Of a stretch of DNA of 64,000 bases, positions 9,509-18,874 are shown piece after piece. Where the stretch lies: assembly GCA_947500295.1 (NCBI GenBank), contig CANMRM010000001.1, positions 1,240,001-1,304,000 of the forward strand, read 5' to 3'. The notes beneath the pieces are model-generated. The model was not told where the DNA came from and did not search any database. It saw only the letters and a program-made list of their open reading frames with translations. Made by a program: the position numbers and the translations under genes. Origin of the DNA: an uncultured Kordiimonas sp. (lineage in GTDB: Bacteria; Pseudomonadota; Alphaproteobacteria; Sphingomonadales; Kordiimonadaceae). Position 1 is the first letter of the stretch; each line of letters starts with the position of its first letter.

Positions 9509-11122
9509 ATGGCTGTATTGGAAACGCAGATCGACGCCGGTTCGCCGGACTATGGCTCGAACCACGAAGTCATGCTTGCGGCGGTTGAGGAATTTCGAGG
9601 CATCGAGCGGCTGGTGATTGAAAAAGCCGAGGAAAAAGCGCCCCGCTATATGAAGCGCGGCTTCCTGCCGCCACGGGAACGGCTCAACCTGCTGCTCGAT
9701 CCGGGTGCGCCGTTTCTCGAGCTTTCGACCCTGTGCGGGTATATGCAGCAGGGAGACCGGGACGGCAGTGGCGCTGGTGGCAGTTGTATCGCCGGTATCG
9801 GTTTTGTGGCAGGCGTTCGCGTGATGGTCATGGCCGATGACTATCTCACCAAAGGCGGCACGATCACGGAGCTCGCAGGCAAGAAGCGACGCCGCATGCT
9901 GGATTTGGCGCTTGAAAACAAACTGCCTTTGATCACGCTGGCGCAAAGCGGCGGCGGGGACCTCAAGTCTCTGGGTGACTTTTTTGGCCCGTCGGGCGCC
10001 GGGTTTGCCATGCAGTCGCGCCTGTCGGCGGCGGGCATTCCCCAGATTACCGTGGTGCACGGCAGTGCAACAGCCGGTGGCGCCTATCAGCCCGGACTTT
10101 CCGACTATGTTGTGATGATCCGCAAACAGTCGACCGTGTATCTGGCAGGGCCGCCTCTCTTGAAAGCAGCGACCGGCGAGATTGCAACCGATGAAGAAAT
10201 CGGCGGCGCAGAAATGCATGCTGAAGTTGCCGGGACGGCAGACTATCTGGCAGAAAATGACGCCGACGGTATTCGTATTGCTCGCGAAATTGTCTCTAAA
10301 ATCGGCTGGAACGAGGACCAACCTGCCGCGCAGGCAAAAGCCTTTAAGGAGCCGCTTCACGACAAGGAGGACTTGCTTGGGCTCGTGCCTGTGGATGCCA
10401 AAACGCCGTATGACGTGCGGGAGATCATCGCGCGCATTGCAGACGGCTCGGACTTTCTTGATTTTAAAGCCGATTTTGATGTTGGCACCGTATGCGGCCA
10501 AGTCGAAATCGAAGGTCTCGCCTGCGGTGTTATCGGCAACAATGCGCCCATTACGGCCAAGGGTGCCGCCAAAGCGGCGCAGTTCATTCAGCTTTGCGAG
10601 CAGGCCGGCTCGCCGATCCTTTTCCTGCACAACACCACCGGTTTTCTCGTGGGGACCGAGCCCGAGCAGGCAGGCATCATCAAGCATGGGGCCAAGCTTA
10701 TTCAGGCGGTCACGAACGCACGGGTGCCCAAAATCAGCGTGGTGGTTGGGGGGTCCTACGGTGCTGGAAACTACGCTATGTGCGGGCGCGGCATGGACCC
10801 GCGTTTTATGTTTGCGTGGCCTAAAAGCGTGGTTTCCGTCATGGGGCCTGCACAGGCCGGTAGCGTGATGCGGCAGGTTGGCGAGGCTAAAATGGCTCGC
10901 CATGGTGCCGTTAATCACGAACTGCTGGATGCGATGGAAAAAGACGTTGTCGACACTATGGAAGCCAAATCGCGCGCGCTGGCAAACACTGCACGACTTT
11001 GGGATGATGGCATGATTGACCCCCGCGATACACGCGCTGTTGTCGCGTTTGCCTTGTCCGTATGCCGGGAGGCCGACCGACGGCAGCTTAACGCAAACAG
11101 CTTTGGCGTCGCACGCCTATGA
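9509..11122 (+). CDS. atuC: Acyl-CoA carboxylase beta (carboxyltransferase) subunit, geranyl/methylcrotonyl-CoA type
   Basis: 537 residues, the usual size for MccB/AtuC. Two crotonase-fold carboxyltransferase halves are visible. The N half has GAGGSCIAGIGFVAGVRVMVMADDYLTKGG and ITVVHGSATAGGAYQPGLSDYVVMI; the C half has GNNAPITAKGAAKAAQFIQLC, PILFLHNTTGF and the acyl-CoA site VPKISVVVGGSYGAGNYAMCGRGM. It transfers CO2 from biotin on the alpha subunit to the gamma-methyl carbon of an alpha,beta-unsaturated acyl-CoA. Geranyl-CoA is favoured over 3-methylcrotonyl-CoA because an AtuA-family gene follows and no HMG-CoA lyase is present, but the two cannot be separated by eye. Confidence 0.88.
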   Translation: MAVLETQIDAGSPDYGSNHEVMLAAVEEFRGIERLVIEKAEEKAPRYMKRGFLPPRERLNLLLDPGAPFLELSTLCGYMQQGDRDGSGAGGSCIAGIGFVAGVRVMVMADDYLTKGGTITELAGKKRRRMLDLALENKLPLITLAQSGGGDLKSLGDFFGPSGAGFAMQSRLSAAGIPQITVVHGSATAGGAYQPGLSDYVVMIRKQSTVYLAGPPLLKAATGEIATDEEIGGAEMHAEVAGTADYLAENDADGIRIAREIVSKIGWNEDQPAAQAKAFKEPLHDKEDLLGLVPVDAKTPYDVREIIARIADGSDFLDFKADFDVGTVCGQVEIEGLACGVIGNNAPITAKGAAKAAQFIQLCEQAGSPILFLHNTTGFLVGTEPEQAGIIKHGAKLIQAVTNARVPKISVVVGGSYGAGNYAMCGRGMDPRFMFAWPKSVVSVMGPAQAGSVMRQVGEAKMARHGAVNHELLDAMEKDVVDTMEAKSRALANTARLWDDGMIDPRDTRAVVAFALSVCREADRRQLNANSFGVARL

Positions 11123-11133
11123 CCAGGGAGACC

Positions 11134-11946
11134 ATGACGATGTTGCCAGATTGTGAAACCCTGCTGCTGACCCATGAGGGCGGTGTCCTGCATGTTGTGC
11201 TCAACAGGCCGGAAAAGCGCAATGCCATGAACGACATCATGGTGCGTGAGCTTCGGGAGGTGTTTGCTGCTCTTCATGACGATCGCAGTGTGCGTGCCGT
11301 TGTGCTCAGGGGTGCGGACGGGAACTTCTGCTCCGGTGGCGATATTTCGGGCATGAACGCACGGTCTGCGCCTGAGGCAGATGCAAAGTCCGTGATGTGG
11401 GAGTTTAATCGCAGTTTCGGGCGCATGATCACGGAGGTGAATGCCGCGCCGCAGGTGGTGATTGCTTGCCTCGAAGGTGCGGTGCTTGGCGGCGGCTTTG
11501 GTCTGGCCTGTATTTCGGATGTGGCGATCGCGGATACGAAAGCCAGGTTTGGCATGCCTGAGACCGGGCTTGGTATCATACCGGCGCAAATCGCTCCCTT
11601 TGTTGTTAAACGCATTGGCCTGACACAGGCGCGCAAGCTTGTGCTTCTGGGCGATTGGATCACGGGCGACCGTGCTGAAGTTTTGGGGCTGGTTCACACG
11701 GTTACCAGCGGACAGGAAGCAATGGATGCCGCCCTTCAGAAAGTTCTGGCGAGTGTGCAGCGGGCGGCGCCCGGCGCAAATGCTCTGACGAAAAAACTGC
11801 TGCTTGCGGTCGATGAATTGGGGCACGAAGCCCTGCTGGATCAGGCTGCTGACTGGTTTGCTGAAGCGCTCGATAGTGAAGAGGGCAGGGAAGGCACGCG
11901 TGCCTTCATGGAAAAACGTAAACCCAATTGGGCGCAGGAGGACTGA
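11134..11946 (+). CDS. atuE: Enoyl-CoA hydratase/isomerase, AtuE-like
   Basis: About 270 residues of the crotonase superfamily. The oxyanion-hole segments are DGNFCSGGDISGM and CLEGAVLGGGFGLACISDVAIA, and the catalytic Glu region is FGMPETGLGIIPAQIAP. It would hydrate the carboxylated enoyl-CoA (isohexenylglutaconyl-CoA in the atu pathway, methylglutaconyl-CoA in leucine breakdown). The start is ambiguous: an ATG at 11119 overlaps the previous stop, but AGGGAG lies between it and the ATGs at 11134 and 11140, which are therefore preferred. Three bases separate it from the alpha subunit gene. Confidence 0.85.
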   Translation: MTMLPDCETLLLTHEGGVLHVVLNRPEKRNAMNDIMVRELREVFAALHDDRSVRAVVLRGADGNFCSGGDISGMNARSAPEADAKSVMWEFNRSFGRMITEVNAAPQVVIACLEGAVLGGGFGLACISDVAIADTKARFGMPETGLGIIPAQIAPFVVKRIGLTQARKLVLLGDWITGDRAEVLGLVHTVTSGQEAMDAALQKVLASVQRAAPGANALTKKLLLAVDELGHEALLDQAADWFAEALDSEEGREGTRAFMEKRKPNWAQED

Positions 11947-11949
11947 TCC

Positions 11950-13899
11950 ATGGACAAAATCCTGATTGCCAACCGAGGCGAAATTGCTGTCCGTATTATC
12001 AAAACCGCGCGCGCCCAGGGCTACAGAACCGTTGCTGTGTATAGCGAGGCAGACGAGAGCGCCTTGCATGTTCAGCTGGCGGACGAAGCCGTTTGCGTGG
12101 GCCCCGCAGCAGTTGGTGAAAGTTACTTATCGGTTGAGAAAATCATCGATGCTGCAAAGCGCACAGGAGCAGACGGTATCCACCCGGGCTATGGTTTTTT
12201 GTCTGAAAATGCCGAATTTGCGCGTGCTTGCGCCGACGCGGATATCGTCTTTATCGGACCGTCGCCTGAAGCCATTGAGCTGATGGGCAGCAAGCGTCTG
12301 TCCAAGCTTGCGATGATTGAAGCCGGGGTGCCCTGTATTCCAGGCTACAGCGGCGCCGACCAAAGTGACGATACACTTGCAGCGGAGGCTGAAAAAATCG
12401 GCTACCCGCTGATGATCAAGGCATCTGCCGGCGGCGGCGGGCGCGGCATGCGGCTCATTGAAAATGCGGAAGAGCTGTCCGCCGGTATTGAGACAGCCAG
12501 ATCTGAAGCAGAAAATGCTTTTGGTAGCGGCGAGCTTATCCTCGAAAAAGCAGTTATGGAGCCGCGCCACATCGAAGTTCAGGTGTTTGGCGACAGCCAT
12601 GGCAGCATCGTTCATCTTTTTGAGCGCGACTGCTCGATCCAGCGCCGTCATCAAAAGGTTGTGGAAGAGGCACCCAGCCCATTCATGACAGACAATTTGC
12701 GTGCGGCAATGACTGACGCCGCAATCAACGCGGCCAAAGCCTGCAGTTATGTCGGTGCAGGCACTGTAGAGTTTCTGGTTGATGCGGACCGGAACTTTTA
12801 TTTCCTTGAAATGAATACACGGCTGCAGGTTGAGCACCCGGTTACCGAATTGGTCACGGGACTTGACCTCGTTGAGTGGCAGCTCAGGGTGGCGGAAGGC
12901 GAGCCCATACCGCTGGCACAGGAAGAGATCGGACTTCGGGGCCACGCGATAGAAGTACGGCTGTATGCTGAAGACCCCGCTCAAAACTTCCTGCCACAAA
13001 CTGGTACTGTGCAGCACTGGTCAACACCGGAAAGAGACGGTGTTCGCGTTGACCATAGCGTCATGACCGGGCAGACCATCGGTGCAAACTATGATCCCAT
13101 GCTGGCGAAAATCATGGCGTACGGTGACAGTCGCGCCGTCGCTGTACGCCGGCTGAAGTCGGCGCTTGAGGATACAGTGCTTATGGGGGTCGCCCACAAT
13201 CGTGCGTTTCTCAAGGAAGTGATTTCGGTCCCTGACTTTGCCGCGGGCAATGCGACGACGGCATTTTTGTCAGAATACAGTGATTTGCTTTCAAACGGCA
13301 TACCGACGGCAAAAGACTTCGCCGAGGCAGCGCTTGTCCTGTTCTGCGGAGCAGCCGAGGCTACAGCGTCCTGGGGCAGTACCGCCGGTGCGAGCTCCCA
13401 GTTTCTGTTTGAAAACGGGGAAGGCCGCATGGCGGTTTCGATCGTGCGGCACGCTGCAACATACGAGCTTGCCGTGGGTGACGACCATATGACATTTGAA
13501 GATGTCACGATCGAGGGAAACAGTTGCGTCTTTGTCGAGAACGGCATCCGCAGGAGCGTCGCGTTCGCGCGAGACGGCGAAAGCATTTATCTGGACGGCA
13601 CGTCCGGTCACCATCATTTCCGAAACCTGACCCACGAACCGGCTACTGCTGACGCAGCTGATGGAGATGGTCAGGTAAAAGCGCCCATGGACGGGGCGGT
13701 GGTCGCCGTAAAGGTGGCGGTTGGTGACGCCGTTCAAAAAGGTGACGTACTGATTGTCATGGAAGCCATGAAGATGGAGCATGCACTCAAGGCGGGCGCC
13801 GATGGAACGCTGGAAAGCGTCACGGCGCGCAATGGTGATCAGGTGAAAAGCAAACAGGTGCTTGCCGTTGTGCGCGGCACTGTTGAGGGGGCGGCATGA
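11950..13899 (+). CDS. atuF: Acyl-CoA carboxylase alpha subunit (biotin carboxylase + biotin carrier)
   Basis: 649 residues, typical of AtuF/MccA. The N-terminal biotin carboxylase (about 1-445) has KILIANRGEIAVRI, the ATP-grasp glycine loop KASAGGGGRGMR (about 157-168), the RDCSIQRRHQKVVEEAPSP signature and the EMNTRLQVEHPVTE catalytic segment. A linker domain follows, then a C-terminal biotinyl domain with the biotin attachment site EAMKMEH (lysine about 608). It carboxylates biotin with ATP and bicarbonate and works with the beta subunit upstream. Overlaps the start of the AtuA gene by 4 bases, which suggests translational coupling. Confidence 0.93.
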   Translation: MDKILIANRGEIAVRIIKTARAQGYRTVAVYSEADESALHVQLADEAVCVGPAAVGESYLSVEKIIDAAKRTGADGIHPGYGFLSENAEFARACADADIVFIGPSPEAIELMGSKRLSKLAMIEAGVPCIPGYSGADQSDDTLAAEAEKIGYPLMIKASAGGGGRGMRLIENAEELSAGIETARSEAENAFGSGELILEKAVMEPRHIEVQVFGDSHGSIVHLFERDCSIQRRHQKVVEEAPSPFMTDNLRAAMTDAAINAAKACSYVGAGTVEFLVDADRNFYFLEMNTRLQVEHPVTELVTGLDLVEWQLRVAEGEPIPLAQEEIGLRGHAIEVRLYAEDPAQNFLPQTGTVQHWSTPERDGVRVDHSVMTGQTIGANYDPMLAKIMAYGDSRAVAVRRLKSALEDTVLMGVAHNRAFLKEVISVPDFAAGNATTAFLSEYSDLLSNGIPTAKDFAEAALVLFCGAAEATASWGSTAGASSQFLFENGEGRMAVSIVRHAATYELAVGDDHMTFEDVTIEGNSCVFVENGIRRSVAFARDGESIYLDGTSGHHHFRNLTHEPATADAADGDGQVKAPMDGAVVAVKVAVGDAVQKGDVLIVMEAMKMEHALKAGADGTLESVTARNGDQVKSKQVLAVVRGTVEGAA

Positions 13900-15680
13900 C
13901 AGGCAAAACTGTACGTATCGGCGGGGCGTCCGCCTTTTATGGCGATAGTCAGCTAGCGGCGCGTCAACTGGTTGATAAAGGAGAGGTTGACTATCTGATT
14001 TTCGACTATCTGGCGGAAGTGACGATGGCGATCCTGGCGCGGGCTCACCTGCGCGACCCCAACTTTGGCTACGCTGTGGATTTTGTCACGGTCGCCATGA
14101 AAGACGTGCTTGCGGATTGTGCCAAAAAAGGCATCAAGGTGGTTGCCAATGCTGGCGGCGTGAATGTGCCGGGGTGTATCAAGGCGCTTGAGCAGCTTTG
14201 TGAAGCGCAGGGCCTTAATCTGACAATTGCCGGCGTGTACGGTGATGACCTGTCTGACCGCGCCGCAGAGCTAGCGCAAGAAGGCATGCCCGACAATGAC
14301 ACCGGCAAACCTTTGCCAGACAAGCTCGCCAGCGCCAACGCATATCTGGGAGCGCAGCCCATTGCTGATGCGCTTGCGGCGGGTGCCAATGTGGTGGTTA
14401 CGGGCCGTGTAGTGGACAGCGCGCTGGTACTGGGGCCGCTTGTGCATGAATTTGGCTGGTCAATGACCGACTATGACAAGCTGGCGCAGGGCTCGCTGGC
14501 CGGTCACGTTCTTGAATGCGGAGCGCAGTGCGCGGGTGGCAACTTCACTGACTGGCATCTGGTGCCGGACTATTCGGATATCAGCTATCCGGTTGCCGAA
14601 ATCGACGCAAACGGCGATTTCACTGTTGGCATACCGCCGGAGACAGGCGGCCTTGTGAGCCGCGGCTCGGTCGGGGAACAGATCCTCTATGAAATTGGCG
14701 ATCCAGCAAATTACCTGCTGCCTGATGTGGCATGTGATTTCACCGGTGTATGTCTTGAAGACGTGGGGAAGGACCGTGTCCGTGTGTCTGGCGCGAAGGG
14801 TCGTGCGCCCGGGCCGGACTATAAGGTATGCGCCACCTATATTGATGGTTTCCGCCTGATGGGCTGTTATTTTTTGGCAGGCCCGCGGAGCGCTGAAAAA
14901 GCACGCACCGGTGCCGAAGCCTGGATCAGGCGTGTGCGTAAGGCCTTCAAAGAGCGTGGCATCAAGGACTTCAGGGAAGTGTCGATAGAAGTGATTGGTG
15001 CAGAGGCCGTTTATGGCCCCAATGCCAACGCGGAAGGCACGCGTGAAGTGATGTGTAAATTTGGATTGCATCACGATGATCCCAAAGCGCTTGCTTTTGC
15101 GTCCGCAGAGCTCGCTTATCTTGGTACATCCGGCACACCCGGGATGAGCGGCTTGGGCGGTGGCCGCGTCAAACCACAGCCGTTGATGCGCATTCATTCG
15201 GGGTTGATCAAGAAATCCACGGTGCCGGTGAAAGTACAGGTTGGCGATGCCGTTATTGCCGAAGAGCCCTACGATGTGGGCGAGGTGTCCAGCCTGGCAA
15301 ACGGCCCAGTGATGCCTGTCGTGCCTGCGGATATTGAGGCCGGCTGGGTAGACGTACCACTTGAGGCGCTTTGCTATGCGCGTAGCGGCGACAAGGGCAA
15401 CAAAGCGAATATCGGACTGATGGCGCGGGACGAGAAGTACCTGCCGGTCCTTGAAGCGCAGGTAACAGCCGACGTGGTTGCCAAATACTTCGACCACCTC
15501 GTTTCCGGTACTGTTTCGCGCCACGCGATGCCCGGGTTTGGCGCCTATAATTTCCTGCTGACAGAAGCTTTGGGTGGCGGTGCAACAGCGTCCATACGCA
15601 TGGACAGCCAAGGCAAGGCTTACGGCCAGATGCTGCTGTCACTACCCGTCAAAGTGCCACCCGAATGGGGGCTTGCCTAG
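13896..15680 (+). CDS. atuA: Acyclic terpene utilization AtuA family protein (DUF1446)
   Basis: 594 residues. The start TVRIGGASAFYGDSQLAARQLVDKGEVDYLIFDYLAEVTMAILARA is the hallmark of the AtuA/DUF1446 family; later landmarks are VTGRVVDSALVLGPLVHEFGW and the C-terminal domain YARSGDKGNKANIGLMARDEKYLP. AtuA is needed for citronellol and geraniol growth in Pseudomonas, but its reaction is not established. Last gene of the plus-strand cluster. Its stop shares the palindrome CTAG (15677-15680) with the stop of the convergent allantoicase gene, so no intergenic terminator separates them. Confidence 0.88.
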   Translation: MTGKTVRIGGASAFYGDSQLAARQLVDKGEVDYLIFDYLAEVTMAILARAHLRDPNFGYAVDFVTVAMKDVLADCAKKGIKVVANAGGVNVPGCIKALEQLCEAQGLNLTIAGVYGDDLSDRAAELAQEGMPDNDTGKPLPDKLASANAYLGAQPIADALAAGANVVVTGRVVDSALVLGPLVHEFGWSMTDYDKLAQGSLAGHVLECGAQCAGGNFTDWHLVPDYSDISYPVAEIDANGDFTVGIPPETGGLVSRGSVGEQILYEIGDPANYLLPDVACDFTGVCLEDVGKDRVRVSGAKGRAPGPDYKVCATYIDGFRLMGCYFLAGPRSAEKARTGAEAWIRRVRKAFKERGIKDFREVSIEVIGAEAVYGPNANAEGTREVMCKFGLHHDDPKALAFASAELAYLGTSGTPGMSGLGGGRVKPQPLMRIHSGLIKKSTVPVKVQVGDAVIAEEPYDVGEVSSLANGPVMPVVPADIEAGWVDVPLEALCYARSGDKGNKANIGLMARDEKYLPVLEAQVTADVVAKYFDHLVSGTVSRHAMPGFGAYNFLLTEALGGGATASIRMDSQGKAYGQMLLSLPVKVPPEWGLA

Positions 15681-16663
15681 TCAAACACCGGCTTGCCGAA
15701 CAGACGTAACCGACTGACGCCGCCGTCCGGGAAAATATTAATCCGGACGTGGGTAACGGTGTTTGTTTTTGACGGTGTGAAACTATGTTCCGCATCCGGC
15801 CCCAGCTCCTGTCTGTCAAGCAGCACAGGCCAGCTTTCACTGTCCTTCAGGAGAGTTTCTGTGTCCTTTTCTTCCACCGCTGCCGCTTGCAGGGAGATGG
15901 CAGCCGGGTAATTGCCTTTGAAGAAAGCCGTGTCTACATGGATGTCTTCAATCCTGCCTTTATGGCCGAGCCGGACCACCGCCCAATCATTGCCGGGTTC
16001 TCTGCGCCTTCGGGTTTCCCAGCCGTCGCCCATGTTGATGCCTTTCCCGGGCGCCATCAGGTTGGCGAGCGTGCCAAAATGCTCATCGTTGGCGAAAACC
16101 GGACGCCCGCCGTTTTGTGCGGCGAGCAGGTCAATAGTTTCACCGGCGTCTTCATGTGACCAGTTTCGGTGTAATTGGCCATAGACCCGCAGGCGGGCGA
16201 CGCCGCCGTCCGGGTACAAATTCAAACGCAAATGTGTGAAAGGCGTTTTGTCATCAATCTCTATCAGGTGCTGGCTGTCACCGTGAAGGTGGCGACGGCT
16301 GACAATCTCTGTCCACGGCGTATCCGCACCTGGGATGTCGCCCTCTGACGCGCAGGCTTCAATCGATGCCTCCGGCGGAAAGTTCCCGGTGAAATGGCGG
16401 GTATCAATATCTACAGCGTCAATAATGCCCGCCTGCCCCAGTTTCAGGATGCAATGATCATGGCCGGGTGTGCGCTTTCGGCGCGATTCCCAGCCGTCCA
16501 TCCATTTGCCATTGTCATCATACTTGCCGGGAATAAACACCGGTTCCTCAGGGGAAATCAGGCGTTCCTTGGGGGCGAAAAAGTCGTCGGTGGCATAGGT
16601 GACAACGGCACCAAGGCGGGGATCGGCGAGGTTGATGTTGGAAGTGCTAAGGTCAGACGGCAT
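15677..16663 (-). CDS. alc: Allantoicase
   Basis: 328 residues made of two allantoicase repeats. Each ends in the same kind of motif (FTHLRLNLYPDGGVARLRVYG near the middle, VTHVRINIFPDGGVSRLRLFG at the end), and each has a WESRRKR/WETRRRR..GHDH/GNDW-type segment. It hydrolyses allantoate to (S)-ureidoglycolate and urea. Last gene of a minus-strand run gntR-puuE-uraD-alc, 21 bases after uraD. The product feeds ureidoglycolate lyase (25103) and the urea feeds urease (29.8-33.9 kb). Confidence 0.95.
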   Translation of the reverse strand: MPSDLSTSNINLADPRLGAVVTYATDDFFAPKERLISPEEPVFIPGKYDDNGKWMDGWESRRKRTPGHDHCILKLGQAGIIDAVDIDTRHFTGNFPPEASIEACASEGDIPGADTPWTEIVSRRHLHGDSQHLIEIDDKTPFTHLRLNLYPDGGVARLRVYGQLHRNWSHEDAGETIDLLAAQNGGRPVFANDEHFGTLANLMAPGKGINMGDGWETRRRREPGNDWAVVRLGHKGRIEDIHVDTAFFKGNYPAAISLQAAAVEEKDTETLLKDSESWPVLLDRQELGPDAEHSFTPSKTNTVTHVRINIFPDGGVSRLRLFGKPVFD

Positions 16664-16684
16664 GCAAATACTCTATAACAGTGT

Positions 16685-17200
16685 TTAAGTTAGATCGGCG
16701 AGGCGGAAGCCTGCGATCTTGTGGATTTCATCCAGTGCGGTTCGAAACTCACGCTCCCGGTCATGATTGAGGCGGGCACGAAAAGCCGCAAGAATGCTGT
16801 GGCGGTCATGGCCCTTGACAGCGATGATGAAAGGGAAACCGAATTTGGTCTTGTATGCAGCATTGAGTGTCTGAAATTCGTCAAACTCATCGGGTGTGCA
16901 TTGATCGAGACCTGCACCTGATTGTTCAGATCGAGATTCCTTGGTCAGATTACCGGCGACGGCCGCTTTGCCTGCCAGGTCCGGGTGGGCGCAAATCAGG
17001 GTCATCTGTTGCGCTTCGGAGCCCTGTTCCACCACGTCACGCATCATGGTGCGGAGGCTTTCAAGCGTATCAATGCTTGCGCCCGTGCGTTGGTTCCAGG
17101 CGGTTTCAGCGACCCAGGGTGAATGTTCATAAACGCCGCCGTATGCAGCAGTGAAGGTTCCGCGGTCACACAAGCTTTCCTTGAGCTTCATGTCGGTCAT
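16685..17200 (-). CDS. uraD: OHCU decarboxylase
   Basis: 171 residues from the ATG at 17200, which forms an ATGA overlap with the puuE stop; a reading up to 17269 adds an implausible tail that lies inside puuE. The family motifs FTAAYGGVYEHSPWVAE, ICAHPDLAGKA and KFGFPFIIAVKGHDRHSILAAFRARL are present. It decarboxylates 2-oxo-4-hydroxy-4-carboxy-5-ureidoimidazoline to (S)-allantoin, the step after UraH. Overlap with puuE suggests coupled translation. Confidence 0.95.
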   Translation of the reverse strand: MTDMKLKESLCDRGTFTAAYGGVYEHSPWVAETAWNQRTGASIDTLESLRTMMRDVVEQGSEAQQMTLICAHPDLAGKAAVAGNLTKESRSEQSGAGLDQCTPDEFDEFQTLNAAYKTKFGFPFIIAVKGHDRHSILAAFRARLNHDREREFRTALDEIHKIAGFRLADLT

Positions 17201-18117
17201 GATGTGGGCCTTTGATAGGGGTGCTCGTTTCGCCAATGACGGGCGATATCTACACGGCGCGCAAACCAAACATCACTATGGCTTTTGGCATATTCCACAA
17301 AGCGGCGCAGTGACTGGATACGGCCCGGTCTTCCAATCAGCCTGCAATGCAGGCCGACGGACATCATTTTGGGTCTGGTCGCGCCTTCCGCATAAAGCGC
17401 GTCAAAACTGTCTTTCAAATAGGTGTAAAACTGGTCTCCGCTGTTGAAGCCTTGCGGGCTGGCAAATCTCATATCGTTGGTGTCCAGCGTGTAGGGCACG
17501 ATGAGTTGTGGCTGGCCCGCCACTTCCCGCCAGAAGGGAAGGTCATCGGAATAATCATCTGCGTCATATAGAAAGCCGCCATATTCCGCGACCAGCCTGC
17601 TGGTGTTTGGTCCCGTGCGACCTGTGTACCAGCCAAGCGGCCGCTCGCCGACCAGATCGGTCAGTATGTTCATTGCACGAGCTATATGCTGCCGTTCCAC
17701 TTCTTCGGGCACATCCTGATAATTGATCCACTTGTAACCGTGGCTACAGATTTCGTGTCCGGCTTTGAGGCAGGCTTGTGCAACGTCCGGGTGCTTTTCC
17801 AGCGCCGTGGCCACCGCAAACACCGTGACGGGTACACCGAACTCTTCGAAGAGCCGCAACAATCGCCACACGCCGGCCCGGCTGCCATATTCATAGATCG
17901 ACTCCATGCTCATATGACGTGCGGCCTTGATTTCGGGTGCGTTGATGATTTCGGACAGGAAGGTTTCCGCGCCGGCATCTCCGTTCAAAACACAGTTTTC
18001 GCCGCCTTCTTCATAGTTCATCACAAACTGGACAGCGATGCGGGCGCCATCCGGCCAATTGGCGTGAGGTGGCTCTGCGCCGTATCCGACAAGGTCTCTT
18101 GGGTGAGTGGTGCTCAT
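17197..18117 (-). CDS. puuE: Allantoinase PuuE (polysaccharide-deacetylase fold)
   Basis: 306 residues. Starts with the PuuE-type PRDLVGYGAEPPHANWPDGARIAVQFVMNYEEGGE and shows the carbohydrate-esterase-4-like fold (HEICSHGYKWINYQ with the metal histidine; DDLPFW, PYTLDTNDMRF). This is the metal-light, deacetylase-like allantoinase that opens the allantoin ring to allantoate, unrelated to the amidohydrolase AllB. It overlaps the regulator upstream and uraD downstream by 4 bases each, so the run is a tight operon. Confidence 0.94.
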   Translation of the reverse strand: MSTTHPRDLVGYGAEPPHANWPDGARIAVQFVMNYEEGGENCVLNGDAGAETFLSEIINAPEIKAARHMSMESIYEYGSRAGVWRLLRLFEEFGVPVTVFAVATALEKHPDVAQACLKAGHEICSHGYKWINYQDVPEEVERQHIARAMNILTDLVGERPLGWYTGRTGPNTSRLVAEYGGFLYDADDYSDDLPFWREVAGQPQLIVPYTLDTNDMRFASPQGFNSGDQFYTYLKDSFDALYAEGATRPKMMSVGLHCRLIGRPGRIQSLRRFVEYAKSHSDVWFARRVDIARHWRNEHPYQRPTS

Positions 18118-18806
18118 GCCGTCCTCACATTTGCAAAAGCGGCCTGCAGGTCATCAGCTGCCTGTGGGCCGCCAAACGTCAATTGACTTTCGATTTCCTG
18201 CAAATGGTGCATCAACTGACTGGTGGCGCTGTCAAGATCCTTTGACTTTAGTGCGTCTACAATATTGCGATGATCATCCCCGTTGCAGTTTGACCCACTG
18301 TTTGAAGGACCGTAAAGCGCAACAATCAGGGATGTCTGGAACACCAACTGCTCCAGAAACGCCGACATGATCTCATTGCCCGCCTGTCGAGCCAGATGCA
18401 TGTGAAACTCACCGGTAAGGCGGATCCAGCGGGCAATATTGCCCGAAGCGAGCGCGCCCTGTTCCTCTTTAAGGTGAACCTCCAACGTTTCCAGTGATAC
18501 AGCATTGATCTTGCCGATGGACTGTTCAAGCAGCGCTTTTTCAACAAGTCGTCTGCTTTCAAACACTTGCTGTGCTTCTTCGGGGCTTGGCGACGCAATC
18601 ATGGCGCCCCGGTTGCGGTGGAGTTCAACAATATTGTCTCGTTTCAGCAGTAAAAAAGCCCGACGGATGGTTGTGCGGCCCACGCCAAAGATCGCGCACA
18701 GCGACTCTTCAGTCAGCTTGGTGCCTGGCGCGAGCCGCCGTTCAAGCACGCTGTCGCGAATGTGCGCACACACATCTTCGTCCGTCATCGGGGCTGCATT
18801 TGCCAT
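18114..18806 (-). CDS. GntR family regulator (FCD/FadR subgroup)
   Basis: 230 residues. The N-terminal winged helix (DSVLERRLAPGTKLTEESLCAIFGVGRTTIRRAFLLLKRDNIVEL) is followed by an all-helical FCD ligand domain (FESRRLVEKALLEQSI, EFHMHLARQAGNEIM, EHRNIVDALKSKD-like DDHRNIVDAL). First gene of the run into puuE, uraD and alc, and divergent from uraH-xdhABC-puuD-allA. It is therefore the probable purine-catabolism regulator, binding a pathway metabolite. A TTGTCAACAA site lies in the divergent gap (18875-18886), consistent with the usual FCD operator half-site pattern. Confidence 0.92.
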   Translation of the reverse strand: MANAAPMTDEDVCAHIRDSVLERRLAPGTKLTEESLCAIFGVGRTTIRRAFLLLKRDNIVELHRNRGAMIASPSPEEAQQVFESRRLVEKALLEQSIGKINAVSLETLEVHLKEEQGALASGNIARWIRLTGEFHMHLARQAGNEIMSAFLEQLVFQTSLIVALYGPSNSGSNCNGDDHRNIVDALKSKDLDSATSQLMHHLQEIESQLTFGGPQAADDLQAAFANVRTA

Positions 18807-18874
18807 GGCTTGATCCTGCTGATCCTGTGTCGCGTGGGTAGCTGAATAGCCAAATCTTTCGTGTGTCGTGTTAG

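Noticed and set aside
9158-10918. Minus-strand open frame of 586 codons across the carboxylase beta gene
   Set aside because: Antisense to a well-conserved carboxyltransferase; composition is His/Arg/Ala-rich and resembles no protein, as expected from a high-GC shadow frame.
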